From Prevotella sp. (GTDB lineage: Bacteria; Bacteroidota; Bacteroidia; Bacteroidales; Bacteroidaceae), in contig JAEAMQ010000020.1 in NCBI GenBank assembly GCA_016901395.1, positions 1 through 64,000 on the forward strand: a stretch of 64,000 nucleotides of DNA, in the 5' to 3' direction. The position numbers and the translations under genes were made by a program. Shown one piece after another: positions 19,284 to 28,015 of this stretch (position 1 is the stretch's first letter; every line of letters starts with the position of its first letter). The notes below the pieces were generated by a model. It was not told the DNA's origin. It was given only the letters and a program-made list of their open reading frames with translations, and did no database searches.

Positions 19284-20183
19284 ATGAAGACACTACTCAT
19301 AGTCCTCGGTCCCACCGGCGTTGGCAAGACAGAACTTTGTCTTCAGATTGCCGAGCGATATCATATCCCCATCATCAATGCAGACTCAAGGCAGATTTTT
19401 GCCGAACTACCCATAGGGACTGCGGCACCCACCTTGCTGCAACAGCAGCGAGTGAAGCATTATTTTGTGGGCAATCATCATGTAGAGGACTATTATTCCG
19501 CATCGATGTATGAAGAGGATGTGCTGCAATTGCTCAATGAGATATATACCCACGACGACATTGCCCTGCTCACAGGTGGTTCGATGATGTATATAGATGC
19601 CGTCTGCGACGGCATCGACGACATCCCAACCATAGATGCACGCACTCGGGAAACCATGAAGCAGAGACTCAACGAACAGGGGTTACCCGCTCTTGTAGAG
19701 CAACTTAAGGCTCTTGATCCGGAGTATTGGGCCATCGTTGACAAGCAAAATCCACGACGTGTGGTGCATGCTTTGGAGATTTGCGAGATGACAGGGCAGA
19801 CCTATACGTCTTTCCGCACCCATCAGAAGAAACCTCGTCCGTTCCGCATAGTGAAAATAGGGCTTGACCGTCCGCGTGAGGAGCTGTACGAACGCATCAA
19901 TCAACGAGTGCTCGACATGATGGATTCGGGGATGGAAGAAGAAGCGCGCACCATGTATCCCAAACGCGGACTCAATGCGCTAAACACCGTGGGTTACAAG
20001 GAATTGTTTGCCTACATGGACGGAACGATACCCCGTGAGGAAGCTATCCGACAGATACAGTCGAACACCCGGCGCTATATGCGCAAGCAAATCACATGGT
20101 TTAAGAAAGACGAAAACACCCAATGGTTTTCGCCGGACAACATTGAAGATATCTTAAATTATATTGACAAACAAATACAATGA
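19284..20183 (+). CDS. miaA: tRNA dimethylallyltransferase
   Basis: Adds a dimethylallyl group to A37 of tRNAs reading codons that begin with U. 299 aa with the P-loop GPTGVGKT (9-16), then NADSRQIFAELPIGTAAP, LLTGGSMMYIDAVCDGID, and the C-terminal NTRRYMRKQITWFKKDE. The ATG at 19284 is chosen over a TTG seven codons upstream because the family begins just before the beta strand leading to the P-loop. It sits alone between the lpx operon and the PBP gene. Confidence 0.95.
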   Translation: MKTLLIVLGPTGVGKTELCLQIAERYHIPIINADSRQIFAELPIGTAAPTLLQQQRVKHYFVGNHHVEDYYSASMYEEDVLQLLNEIYTHDDIALLTGGSMMYIDAVCDGIDDIPTIDARTRETMKQRLNEQGLPALVEQLKALDPEYWAIVDKQNPRRVVHALEICEMTGQTYTSFRTHQKKPRPFRIVKIGLDRPREELYERINQRVLDMMDSGMEEEARTMYPKRGLNALNTVGYKELFAYMDGTIPREEAIRQIQSNTRRYMRKQITWFKKDENTQWFSPDNIEDILNYIDKQIQ

Positions 20184-20196
20184 CCCACTATTTTCG

Positions 20197-20204
20197 TAAT
20201 TTTG
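20197..20204 (+). promoter_or_regulatory. -7 box for the second PBP gene
   Basis: TAATTTTG matches TAnnTTTG and lies 64 bases before the ATG. AAGGGAGG at 20250-20257 could serve as the ribosome site. Confidence 0.5.
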
Positions 20205-20268
20205 CACCGACAGCTTATGCGTTTCGCACAACAACTGCGAGAAATAGTTAAAGGGAGGACCGATCGTC

Positions 20269-22806
20269 ATGAAAATATTAAAGAAACTTTTCGTTTGGAT
20301 TTGGCACAAGGTAAAAAACTTCTGGCCCTGGTATAAGAACTTATATCGTGGCCGTGCCTGGTATACCAAAACTCTATTGGCCTTTGTGTCATGTATTGTG
20401 GCTTTCCTCCTCTACCTTGGTGCGGTAGACCTGAACCTGTTCTGGCTGTTTGGAAAGAGTCCCGGTTATTTCTCGGGCATCATGGATCCGCAGACAAGTC
20501 AGGCATCAGAGATATACAGTGCCGACGGTCAGCTTATCGGAAAATACTTCAACGAGAACCGCACGCCGGTGAAATACGAGGAAGTAAATCCAGCCTTCTT
20601 TAAGGCATTGGTGGCCACCGAGGACGAACGCTACTACAGCAGACCACGTGGTATGGCCATTGATTTCATGGGTATTCTCTCTGCTATGAAGGATGCCGTG
20701 CTCCATCACGATGGTCGTGGCGCGTCGACCATTACCCAACAGCTGGCCAAAAACATGTTCCGAGTGCGCTCCCAATACTCTACGGGTTTATTGGGAAAGA
20801 TTCCCGGACTGAAGATTCTCATTGTCAAGAGCAAGGAATGGATAATCGCCACCAAGCTGGAAACGGTGTTCAACAAGAAGGAAATCATCACTATGTATGC
20901 CAATACGGTGGACTTCGGGTCCAACGCTTACGGCATCAAGACTGCGGCAAAGACCTATTTTGACACCACGCCCAAAGACTTATCCACTCAGGAATGTGCC
21001 GTTTTGGTAGGAATGTTGAAAGCCACGACCCTTTACAATCCTAAGACAAACCCCAAGAATAGCCTTGCAAGGCGCAATACAGTGCTTGACAATCTGCGCA
21101 CGCACGGCAATCTTTCGGCCGAGGAATGCGACTCTCTAAAGAAGCTGCCGATAGAACTAAAGTTCAGGGTTGAGGAGAATTACGATGGTCAGGCCATGTA
21201 TTTCCGGCAGGCCATCGCCGATTATCTCAAGCCATGGTGTGAGGAAAACGGGTATGATCTCTACAGTTCCGGACTGAAGATTTATACCACTATCGACACT
21301 CGCATGCAGAAATATGCTGAGGAAGCTGCCCGAAAGCAGATGAAACAGGTGCAGCAAAACTTCAACAATCACTGGGATATCTACCGCACTCAAAACACCA
21401 ACTGGCTGCGTCAGGAGCCTTGGCGCGACGAAACCGGTAAGCCCATCCCGATGTTTATCGATCAGATTGCGCAGCGGCTGCCCTTCTATAAGGCTCTCCA
21501 ACAGCGTTTTCCCAACAGCCCCGACTCCATCAGATATTATTATAAGGAATGGAAACACCCGGTGAAGTTGTTTGATTACAGCAAGGGAACCATCACCAAG
21601 GACATGACTTCTGAAGACTCCATCAAGTACATGGTGACCTTCATGCACTGCGCCATGGTAGCAATGGAACCCCAGACAGGGGCCGTCAAAGCTTGGGTGG
21701 GCGACATTGACTTCAAGTCTTGGAAGTATGACAAGGTGACCGCTGAACGCCAGCCCGGCTCGACCTTCAAGCTTTTCGTCTATACCGAAGCCATGAACCA
21801 AGGACTCACCCCATGTGACAAGCGCCGCGACGAGTATATCTCCATGCAGGTGTTCGACAAGAAAAAGAACGAGATGACCACGTGGACGCCCGGCAATGCC
21901 AACGGAAGTTTCTCGGGAGACTCCATGCCTTTGAAGAGTGCCTTTGCCAAAAGTATCAACTCTGTGGCCGTGCGCCTTGGTCAGGAGATGGGTATCAAGC
22001 GCATTATTGCCACTGCTCAGGCGATGGGCATTAAGAGTCCGCTGGAGGATGCGCCCTCGTTGGCTCTGGGTTCGAGCGATGTCACATTACTGGAGATGAC
22101 CAATGCCTATTGCACCGTGGCCAACAACGGTATGCACCACGAGCCGGTGCTTGTGACACGCATCGTGGATAAGGACGGCCATGAGGTGTATGTCGATCGT
22201 GTTCAGGCCGAGCAGGTCATCCCATACAAGAGCGCATTCCTCATGCAACAGCTCCTGCAGGGAGGTATGAGAGAACCGGGGGGCACAAGCCAGAGTCTCT
22301 GGGGCTATGTCGGACAGTTCCGCGATACCGAGTTTGGTGGTAAGACCGGAACATCCAACAATCATTCCGATGCTTGGTTTATGTGTGTGTCGCCCAACCT
22401 TGTGGCAGGAGCGTGGGTCGGTGGAGAATACCGAAGCATCCACTTCCGTACCGGAGCTTTGGGACAAGGCTCCCGAACGGCACTTCCTATCACGGGATAT
22501 TTCATGCAGGCCGTGCTCTCTGACCCAGCCTTTAAGAAGTATCATGGCAAATTCAAAAAGCCGGAAGATGCCAATATCACACGGGATATGTATATCTGCG
22601 AAAGTTATATTGCACCTGCCAAACGAGATACCACACAACGGGATACAACAAATATCGTGAGCCAAGAGGAGATAATCCTCGACGAAAACGGCAATCCGAT
22701 AGAGAAACAATCATCGACTAATGATGAGAAACCTACGTTGACACCCGAGGTAAAGAAAGAGAAGAAAAAGAAAACAACTGAAGAAGTTAACTTCGACGAC
22801 TTATAA
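20269..22806 (+). CDS. Class A penicillin-binding protein (PBP1A-like)
   Basis: Bifunctional transglycosylase/transpeptidase of 845 aa. Aromatic, basic N-terminus, then one membrane segment (about residues 38-58). The GT51 domain shows VATEDERYYSRPRG and GRGASTITQQLAKNMFR. The transpeptidase has S498-T-F-K501 (RQPGSTFKLF), SIN and K692-T-G-T695. The last 50 residues are a charged Lys/Glu-rich tail beginning near DENGNPIEKQ, absent from the other PBP at 409-2721. The two proteins are clearly paralogous but differ in membrane region and tail. Confidence 0.95.
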   Translation: MKILKKLFVWIWHKVKNFWPWYKNLYRGRAWYTKTLLAFVSCIVAFLLYLGAVDLNLFWLFGKSPGYFSGIMDPQTSQASEIYSADGQLIGKYFNENRTPVKYEEVNPAFFKALVATEDERYYSRPRGMAIDFMGILSAMKDAVLHHDGRGASTITQQLAKNMFRVRSQYSTGLLGKIPGLKILIVKSKEWIIATKLETVFNKKEIITMYANTVDFGSNAYGIKTAAKTYFDTTPKDLSTQECAVLVGMLKATTLYNPKTNPKNSLARRNTVLDNLRTHGNLSAEECDSLKKLPIELKFRVEENYDGQAMYFRQAIADYLKPWCEENGYDLYSSGLKIYTTIDTRMQKYAEEAARKQMKQVQQNFNNHWDIYRTQNTNWLRQEPWRDETGKPIPMFIDQIAQRLPFYKALQQRFPNSPDSIRYYYKEWKHPVKLFDYSKGTITKDMTSEDSIKYMVTFMHCAMVAMEPQTGAVKAWVGDIDFKSWKYDKVTAERQPGSTFKLFVYTEAMNQGLTPCDKRRDEYISMQVFDKKKNEMTTWTPGNANGSFSGDSMPLKSAFAKSINSVAVRLGQEMGIKRIIATAQAMGIKSPLEDAPSLALGSSDVTLLEMTNAYCTVANNGMHHEPVLVTRIVDKDGHEVYVDRVQAEQVIPYKSAFLMQQLLQGGMREPGGTSQSLWGYVGQFRDTEFGGKTGTSNNHSDAWFMCVSPNLVAGAWVGGEYRSIHFRTGALGQGSRTALPITGYFMQAVLSDPAFKKYHGKFKKPEDANITRDMYICESYIAPAKRDTTQRDTTNIVSQEEIILDENGNPIEKQSSTNDEKPTLTPEVKKEKKKKTTEEVNFDDL

Positions 22807-22815
22807 AACATGGGG

Positions 22816-22858
22816 AAATCGCATGTGCCGAGCCAACAAGACAGGTCACATGCGATTT
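22816..22858 (+). terminator. Terminator after the second PBP gene
   Basis: AAATCGCATGTG (22816-22827) pairs perfectly with CACATGCGATTT (22847-22858), followed by GTCTTTTAA. Confidence 0.75.
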
Positions 22859-22888
22859 GTCTTTTAACCCCACCCTGACAGAAGTAAC

Positions 22889-24646
22889 ATGTCAAAAAAC
22901 GCAGAATTCCAATTGGACGTAGAGAATGCAGAGTTTCAACATGCCCTGCAGATTATACAGTTTACCCGTCGCTCACTCTTTCTCACAGGAAAAGCAGGTA
23001 CGGGTAAATCGACGTTTCTGCGGTATATTGCGTCAAACACCAAGAAGAAGAACGTGATTCTCGCCCCCACCGGCATCGCAGCTATCAACGCAGGAGGAGC
23101 CACGCTCCACAGTTTTTTCAAGCTCCCGTTCCATCCTCTGTTGCCCAATGATGTGCAGTTCTCCCCGCGCAACATCCGCAAGACGCTAAGATACAACAGC
23201 GAGAAGATAAAAATCATACGTGAACTGGAGTTGATTATCATCGACGAAATTAGTATGGTGCGTGCAGATATCATAGACTTCATCGACAAAGTGCTGCGCA
23301 TCTACAGCCACAACATGCGCGAACCCTTTGGCGGAAAGCAACTCTTGCTGGTGGGAGATACCTACCAGTTGGAGCCTGTGGTGAAGGAAGACGACCGCCA
23401 ACTACTGCAGGCCTTCTACCCCTCGTCGTTCTTTTTCAATGCGAAGGTATTCTCAGAACTGCAGTTGATCTCCATCGAACTGAAGAAAGTCTACCGTCAG
23501 AGTGACCCTACCTTTATCGGAATACTCGACAACATCCGTGTCTCTCAGGTCACCGACCACAATCTGGCCTTGCTCAACCGGCAGGTGTCGGCGCAAGACA
23601 ACATCAGCCTGAAGACGAAAGACGACTCCACCGGTGAGCCACTGGCCATCACCCTGTCTACCCGTCGCGACACCGTTGACGATATCAACACCCGCCATCT
23701 CGATGCCTTGCCGGGTGAACCCATGACCTTTCAGGGAGTCATCAGAGGCGAATTTCCAGAGTCTTCCCTACCCACCCCCAAGGAATTGCTACTTAAACCT
23801 GGGGCGCAGATATTGTTTGTCAAAAACGATATCAACCATAGGTGGGTCAACGGAACCCTTGGCACGGTGATCGGATTTGACGAAGACGAAGGCTTTATCT
23901 ATATTAGGACCGAGGACGGACAGGAACACAATGTGGAACAGGAGATTTGGAGCAATGTGCGCTACACGTTCAACAACAAGGAAAACAAGATTGAGGAGGA
24001 GGAACTCGGCACTTATACCCAATACCCCATCCGTCTGGCGTGGGCCATCACCGTGCACAAGAGCCAGGGACTCACGTTCAGTCATGTCAAGATAGACTTC
24101 ACCGGAGGCGTGTTTGCCGCCGGCCAGACCTACGTAGCACTGTCGCGTTGTACCTCGCTCGAAGGCATCACGCTTACCGAACCGCTGCGCCGCAACGATA
24201 TTTTCGTACATACCGAGGTGAGCCGCTTTGCTCAAGGCTACAACAATCCCAATATCATATCCACAGCACTGAAGCAGTCTAAGGCCGACAAAGAATATTG
24301 GGATGCGGTGCAGGCCTTCGACAAAGGCGACATGCAGGGCGCGCTCGACGCATTCTTCCAGGCCATTCACAGCCGATATGACATCGAGAAACCTGTGCCG
24401 AGACGCTACATTCGCCGCAAACTCAACATCATTAACCGCCAACAACAGCAAATAGAGCAGCTGCAACATGAGGCTGAGGAACGGGAGGCATACCTCAAAA
24501 AACTGGCCGTGGAGTACCTCGTCATGGGCAAAGAATGCGAACACGAGGGTATGACCGAAGCCGCCATTCGTAACTATCGCAAGGCCCTATCACTCTGTCC
24601 CGACCTCACAGAGGCACAGCGACGAATCGATTCGCTCGATAAATAG
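22889..24646 (+). CDS. Pif1-like DNA helicase with C-terminal TPR-like region
   Basis: 585 aa superfamily 1 helicase. Walker A is GKAGTGKST (34-42), followed by NVILAPTGIAAINAGGATLHSFF, IIIDEISM (motif II) and LLLVGDTYQLEPV (motif III). The C-terminal AITVHKSQGLTFSHVKID and TYVALSRCTSLEGI are the RecD2/UvrD_C_2-type motifs V and VI. After about residue 470 it carries a helical tail (DAVQAFDKGDMQGALDAFFQA ... AAIRNYRKALSLCPDLTEAQ) that looks like tetratricopeptide repeats split by a coiled coil. Family members unwind 5'-3' and resolve G-quadruplex or R-loop DNA; the role here is inferred. Confidence 0.88.
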   Translation: MSKNAEFQLDVENAEFQHALQIIQFTRRSLFLTGKAGTGKSTFLRYIASNTKKKNVILAPTGIAAINAGGATLHSFFKLPFHPLLPNDVQFSPRNIRKTLRYNSEKIKIIRELELIIIDEISMVRADIIDFIDKVLRIYSHNMREPFGGKQLLLVGDTYQLEPVVKEDDRQLLQAFYPSSFFFNAKVFSELQLISIELKKVYRQSDPTFIGILDNIRVSQVTDHNLALLNRQVSAQDNISLKTKDDSTGEPLAITLSTRRDTVDDINTRHLDALPGEPMTFQGVIRGEFPESSLPTPKELLLKPGAQILFVKNDINHRWVNGTLGTVIGFDEDEGFIYIRTEDGQEHNVEQEIWSNVRYTFNNKENKIEEEELGTYTQYPIRLAWAITVHKSQGLTFSHVKIDFTGGVFAAGQTYVALSRCTSLEGITLTEPLRRNDIFVHTEVSRFAQGYNNPNIISTALKQSKADKEYWDAVQAFDKGDMQGALDAFFQAIHSRYDIEKPVPRRYIRRKLNIINRQQQQIEQLQHEAEEREAYLKKLAVEYLVMGKECEHEGMTEAAIRNYRKALSLCPDLTEAQRRIDSLDK

Positions 24647-24709
24647 GATGTAACATCTATACGATTGTTCTCAAATTGTGTCGAGTTCAGGTAGTCCATG
24701 ACAGACGAC

Positions 24710-24863
24710 ACGATACTAAACTGAAGAGAACACGATACTAAACGCAAGACATTACGGCACTAAACGCAAGACATTACAGTACTAAATGCAAGACGATACC
24801 GTACTAAACGAAAGACATTACAGCACTAAACGAAAGACGATACCGTACTAAACGCAAGAGAAT
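24710..24863. repeat. 22-base period array, locus B (7 units)
   Basis: Seven consecutive units of exactly 22 bases, starting at 24710, 24732, 24754, 24776, 24798, 24820 and 24842. The common part is TACTAAACGCAAGACGAT or a close variant. Unit ends alternate between GACATT and GACGAT for units 3-6, giving a weak 44-base super-period. There are no unique spacers, so this is not a CRISPR. Confidence 0.9.
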
Positions 24864-25098
24864 TGAGCATAAAATATAATATGGTTTTGTAAATATAATC
24901 ATAAGGATCTTATTATTAGACATTTGTGACACTTCATTGTCGTTTCACTTTTACATCATATTTTTTGCTTTCTTAAACTTGAAATAAGGATATAAGTCAT
25001 TCTTCAAACCTTTCCAACCGAGTCTTTAGTCATTTCGGAGAACTACACTTGCCATTAAAACTGCCTAATTGGCTCATTTCGTTTCCATCTTTACGCCA

Positions 25099-25111
25099 AA
25101 TTGTCACAATT
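25099..25111. promoter_or_regulatory. Possible operator upstream of clpB
   Basis: AATTGT, C, ACAATT: six-base arms around one base, about 70 bases before the clpB ATG. Symmetry and position are the only evidence. Confidence 0.25.
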
Positions 25112-25182
25112 GTTTATTGGGGCACATCATTTGAAGAGTAGGAAGTAGAATAGATAAAACCATATAAAGAAAGGAGTAGAAT

Positions 25183-27771
25183 ATGACATTCGACAAATTT
25201 ACCATTAAGGCCCAAGAGGCCGTGCAGGAGGCTGTAAACATTGCCCAGCAGGCAGGCCAGCAGGCCATAGAGCCGGTGCATCTCATGCAAGGCATCCTGC
25301 AAAAAGGCCGTGATGTGACCAACTTTGTGTTTCAAAAGTTGGGCATCAACGCCTTGCAAATTGAAAATCTGGTGCAGCAAGAGTTGCAGCATCTGCCTCG
25401 TGTGGAGGGCGGGCAGCCCTATTTCTCCAACGAGGCCAATCAGGTGTTGCAGCGTGCACAGGACATTTCGCAGAAGATGGGCGACGAATTTGTGTCCATC
25501 GAGCCCATGCTGCTTGCGCTGTTGCAGGTTAATTCCACGGTGAGCCGCATCCTCAAAGATGCCGGTTGCACAGAGAAGGAGGTGCAGCAAGCCATTCAGG
25601 AACTGCGTCAGGGACAGAATGTGCAGAGCCAGAGCGGCGACGAGAACTACCAGGCACTGTCCAAATATGCCAAAAATCTGGTGGATGATGCCCGCAAAGG
25701 CAAACTCGACCCAGTGATTGGACGTGACGACGAGATACGCCGCGTGCTGCAAATCCTCTCCCGCCGTACCAAGAACAATCCTATATTAATAGGTGAACCG
25801 GGTACGGGCAAGACAGCCATCGTCGAGGGATTGGCCGAGCGAATCGTGCGCGGCGACGTGCCCGAGAACCTGAAAAACAAGCAACTCTACTCGCTCGACA
25901 TGGGTGCGCTGGTGGCCGGAGCTAAGTATAAGGGTGAGTTTGAGGAACGGTTGAAAAGCGTCATCAAGGAGGTTACCAATGCCGAAGGCAACATCATCCT
26001 CTTCATCGACGAGATACACACGCTCGTCGGAGCCGGTGGCGGCGAGGGAGCGATGGATGCCGCCAATATCCTGAAGCCCGCCTTGGCCCGCGGCGAACTG
26101 CGTGCCATCGGTGCGACAACCCTCAATGAGTATCAGAAATACTTTGAGAAGGACAAGGCATTGGAGCGTCGTTTCCAGACCGTGATGGTCGACGAGCCGG
26201 ATGAGGTGGACGCCATCTCCATCCTGCGCGGACTGAAAGAGCGGTATGAAAACCACCACAAGGTGCGTATTCAGGATGATGCTTGTATTGCCGCCGTGAA
26301 GCTTTCGGAGCGCTATATCTCCGACCGGTTCCTGCCCGACAAGGCCATCGACCTCATGGATGAAGCCGCCGCCAAACTACGTATGGAGCGCGACTCCGTG
26401 CCCGAAGAGCTCGACGAGATTACCCGCCGGTTGAAACAGCTGGAAATTGAGCGCGAGGCCATCAAGCGGGAAAACGACGAACCGAAGATTCAACAGCTCG
26501 ACAAGGACATCGCCGAACTCAAGGACCAGGAGCGACAGTTCCGTGCCAAGTGGGAGGCTGAGAAGGGATTGGTGAACAAAATCCAGCAGGACAAGCAGGA
26601 AATTGAGTCGCTTCGCTTTGAGGCCGAGCGTGCCGAGCGCGAGGGCAACTATGGTCGCGTGGCCGAAATACGCTATGGTAAGCTCAAGAGTCTGCAGGAC
26701 GACATCGACAATATCCAGCTTCAGCTCAAGGCAACGCAGGGCGGCACCGCGATGATTCGCGAGGAGGTGACGGCCGACGACATTGCCGAGGTGGTGAGTC
26801 GGTGGACGGGAATACCTGTGACCCGCATGATGCAGAGTGAGCGCGAGAAGCTACTCCATCTCGAAGGCGAGTTGCATCAGCGAGTCATCGGACAGGACGA
26901 GGCTATCCAGGCCGTGGCCGATGCCGTGCGGCGAAGCCGTGCCGGACTGCAGGATCCGAAGAAACCCATCGCCTCGTTCATCTTCCTCGGTACCACGGGT
27001 ACGGGTAAGACCGAGCTGGCCAAGGCTCTGGCGGAGTATTTGTTCAACGATGAGAACATGATGACACGTATCGACATGAGTGAGTATCAGGAGAAATTCA
27101 GTGTCTCCCGACTCATCGGCGCACCTCCGGGATACGTGGGTTACGACGAGGGCGGACAGCTTACCGAGGCCGTGCGGCGCAAGCCCTACAGTGTAGTGCT
27201 GTTCGACGAGATTGAGAAGGCACACCCCGACGTTTTCAATATCTTGCTGCAGGTGCTCGACGACGGCCGTCTGACCGACAACAAGGGACGCACGGTGAAC
27301 TTCAAGAACACCATCATCATCATGACCTCCAACCTCGGAAGTCAGTACATTCAGGAGCGTTTTGCCGACCTCAACGACTACAACCGCGAGGAAGTCATCA
27401 ACGATACCCGCACGAATGTGATGGAAATGCTGAAGAAAACCATCCGTCCGGAATTCCTCAACCGCATCGACGACATCATCATGTTCCTGCCACTCACCCA
27501 GCAAGAGATAGCCCAGGTGGTGACGCTGCAGATGAACCATGTGCGCAAGATGCTCGAACCGCAGGGCTTCCGCATCGAGTGGACCCCCGATGCCATAGAT
27601 TGGCTGGCCGGCGTGGGATATGATCCGGAATTTGGTGCACGTCCCGTGAAGCGAGCCATACAGGAATATGTGCTCAACAATTTGTCCAAACGCATCCTCG
27701 CCGAGGAAGTGTTGCGCGAGAAACCGATTATCGTTGATGCCAACGGTAGTGGGTTGGTGTTCAGGAATTAA
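25183..27771 (+). CDS. clpB: ATP-dependent disaggregase ClpB
   Basis: Hexameric AAA+ chaperone that, with DnaK, pulls proteins out of aggregates. 862 aa. The N-domain (1-145) contains two Clp repeats. NBD1 has Walker A GEPGTGKT (204-211) and [14 protein letters not shown]. The coiled-coil middle domain (about 400-530, rich in Glu/Lys/Arg) identifies ClpB rather than ClpA or ClpC. NBD2 has GTTGTGKT (603-610) and the [13 protein letters not shown] pore loop. A good ribosome site (AAAGGAG) precedes the ATG. I see no heat-shock operator of a known type. Confidence 0.98.
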   Translation: MTFDKFTIKAQEAVQEAVNIAQQAGQQAIEPVHLMQGILQKGRDVTNFVFQKLGINALQIENLVQQELQHLPRVEGGQPYFSNEANQVLQRAQDISQKMGDEFVSIEPMLLALLQVNSTVSRILKDAGCTEKEVQQAIQELRQGQNVQSQSGDENYQALSKYAKNLVDDARKGKLDPVIGRDDEIRRVLQILSRRTKNNPILIGEPGTGKTAIVEGLAERIVRGDVPENLKNKQLYSLDMGALVAGAKYKGEFEERLKSVIKEVTNAEGNIILFIDEIHTLVGAGGGEGAMDAANILKPALARGELRAIGATTLNEYQKYFEKDKALERRFQTVMVDEPDEVDAISILRGLKERYENHHKVRIQDDACIAAVKLSERYISDRFLPDKAIDLMDEAAAKLRMERDSVPEELDEITRRLKQLEIEREAIKRENDEPKIQQLDKDIAELKDQERQFRAKWEAEKGLVNKIQQDKQEIESLRFEAERAEREGNYGRVAEIRYGKLKSLQDDIDNIQLQLKATQGGTAMIREEVTADDIAEVVSRWTGIPVTRMMQSEREKLLHLEGELHQRVIGQDEAIQAVADAVRRSRAGLQDPKKPIASFIFLGTTGTGKTELAKALAEYLFNDENMMTRIDMSEYQEKFSVSRLIGAPPGYVGYDEGGQLTEAVRRKPYSVVLFDEIEKAHPDVFNILLQVLDDGRLTDNKGRTVNFKNTIIIMTSNLGSQYIQERFADLNDYNREEVINDTRTNVMEMLKKTIRPEFLNRIDDIIMFLPLTQQEIAQVVTLQMNHVRKMLEPQGFRIEWTPDAIDWLAGVGYDPEFGARPVKRAIQEYVLNNLSKRILAEEVLREKPIIVDANGSGLVFRN

Positions 27772-27799
27772 AACCTCATCAGAGGCCCGATAGTTTCTG

Positions 27800-27908
27800 G
27801 GAGTTAAGAAGTGAAGGAGTTAAGAAGTTAAGACATTAGTCTATTGGCTGTATCAAACAGCTATGAAACATTTGTCTTAACTTCTTAACCCCTTTACTTC
27901 TTAACTTC
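27800..27908. terminator. Long inverted repeat after clpB
   Basis: Two 36-base arms (27800-27835 and 27873-27908) pair with only about three mismatches. Each arm is itself built from repeats of TTAAGAAGT. The loop is about 37 bases. Most likely the clpB terminator, although the internal repetition suggests a mobile or amplified hairpin element. Confidence 0.65.
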
Positions 27909-27955
27909 TTTCACCCCTTTATAATTTCTCATCTCGCTAACTTCTTCATGCCTTT

Positions 27956-27988
27956 TTTGTTCCTCTTTTAGAATTTTTACTATCTTTG
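27956..27988 (+). promoter_or_regulatory. Promoter of the OPT transporter gene
   Basis: TTTG (27956-27959), a 21-base spacer, then TATCTTTG (27981-27988): a full match to the Bacteroidota consensus. The leader is about 25 bases. Confidence 0.75.
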
Positions 27989-28015
27989 CAGTAACAAATT
28001 AACAATCTGCAAACA

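Larger units (their letters stand above)
24647..25182. other. Spacer with a seven-unit 22-base array upstream of clpB
   Basis: 536 bases without a gene. The array occupies 24710-24863. The rest is A+T-rich. I do not find a TAnnTTTG promoter for clpB. There is no CIRCE element. An odd-length palindrome AATTGTCACAATT lies at 25099-25111 and could be an operator. Confidence 0.7.

Noticed and set aside
24710-24863. CRISPR-like array
   Set aside because: The units follow each other with no unique spacers, are only 22 bases, vary in sequence, and no cas gene is present.
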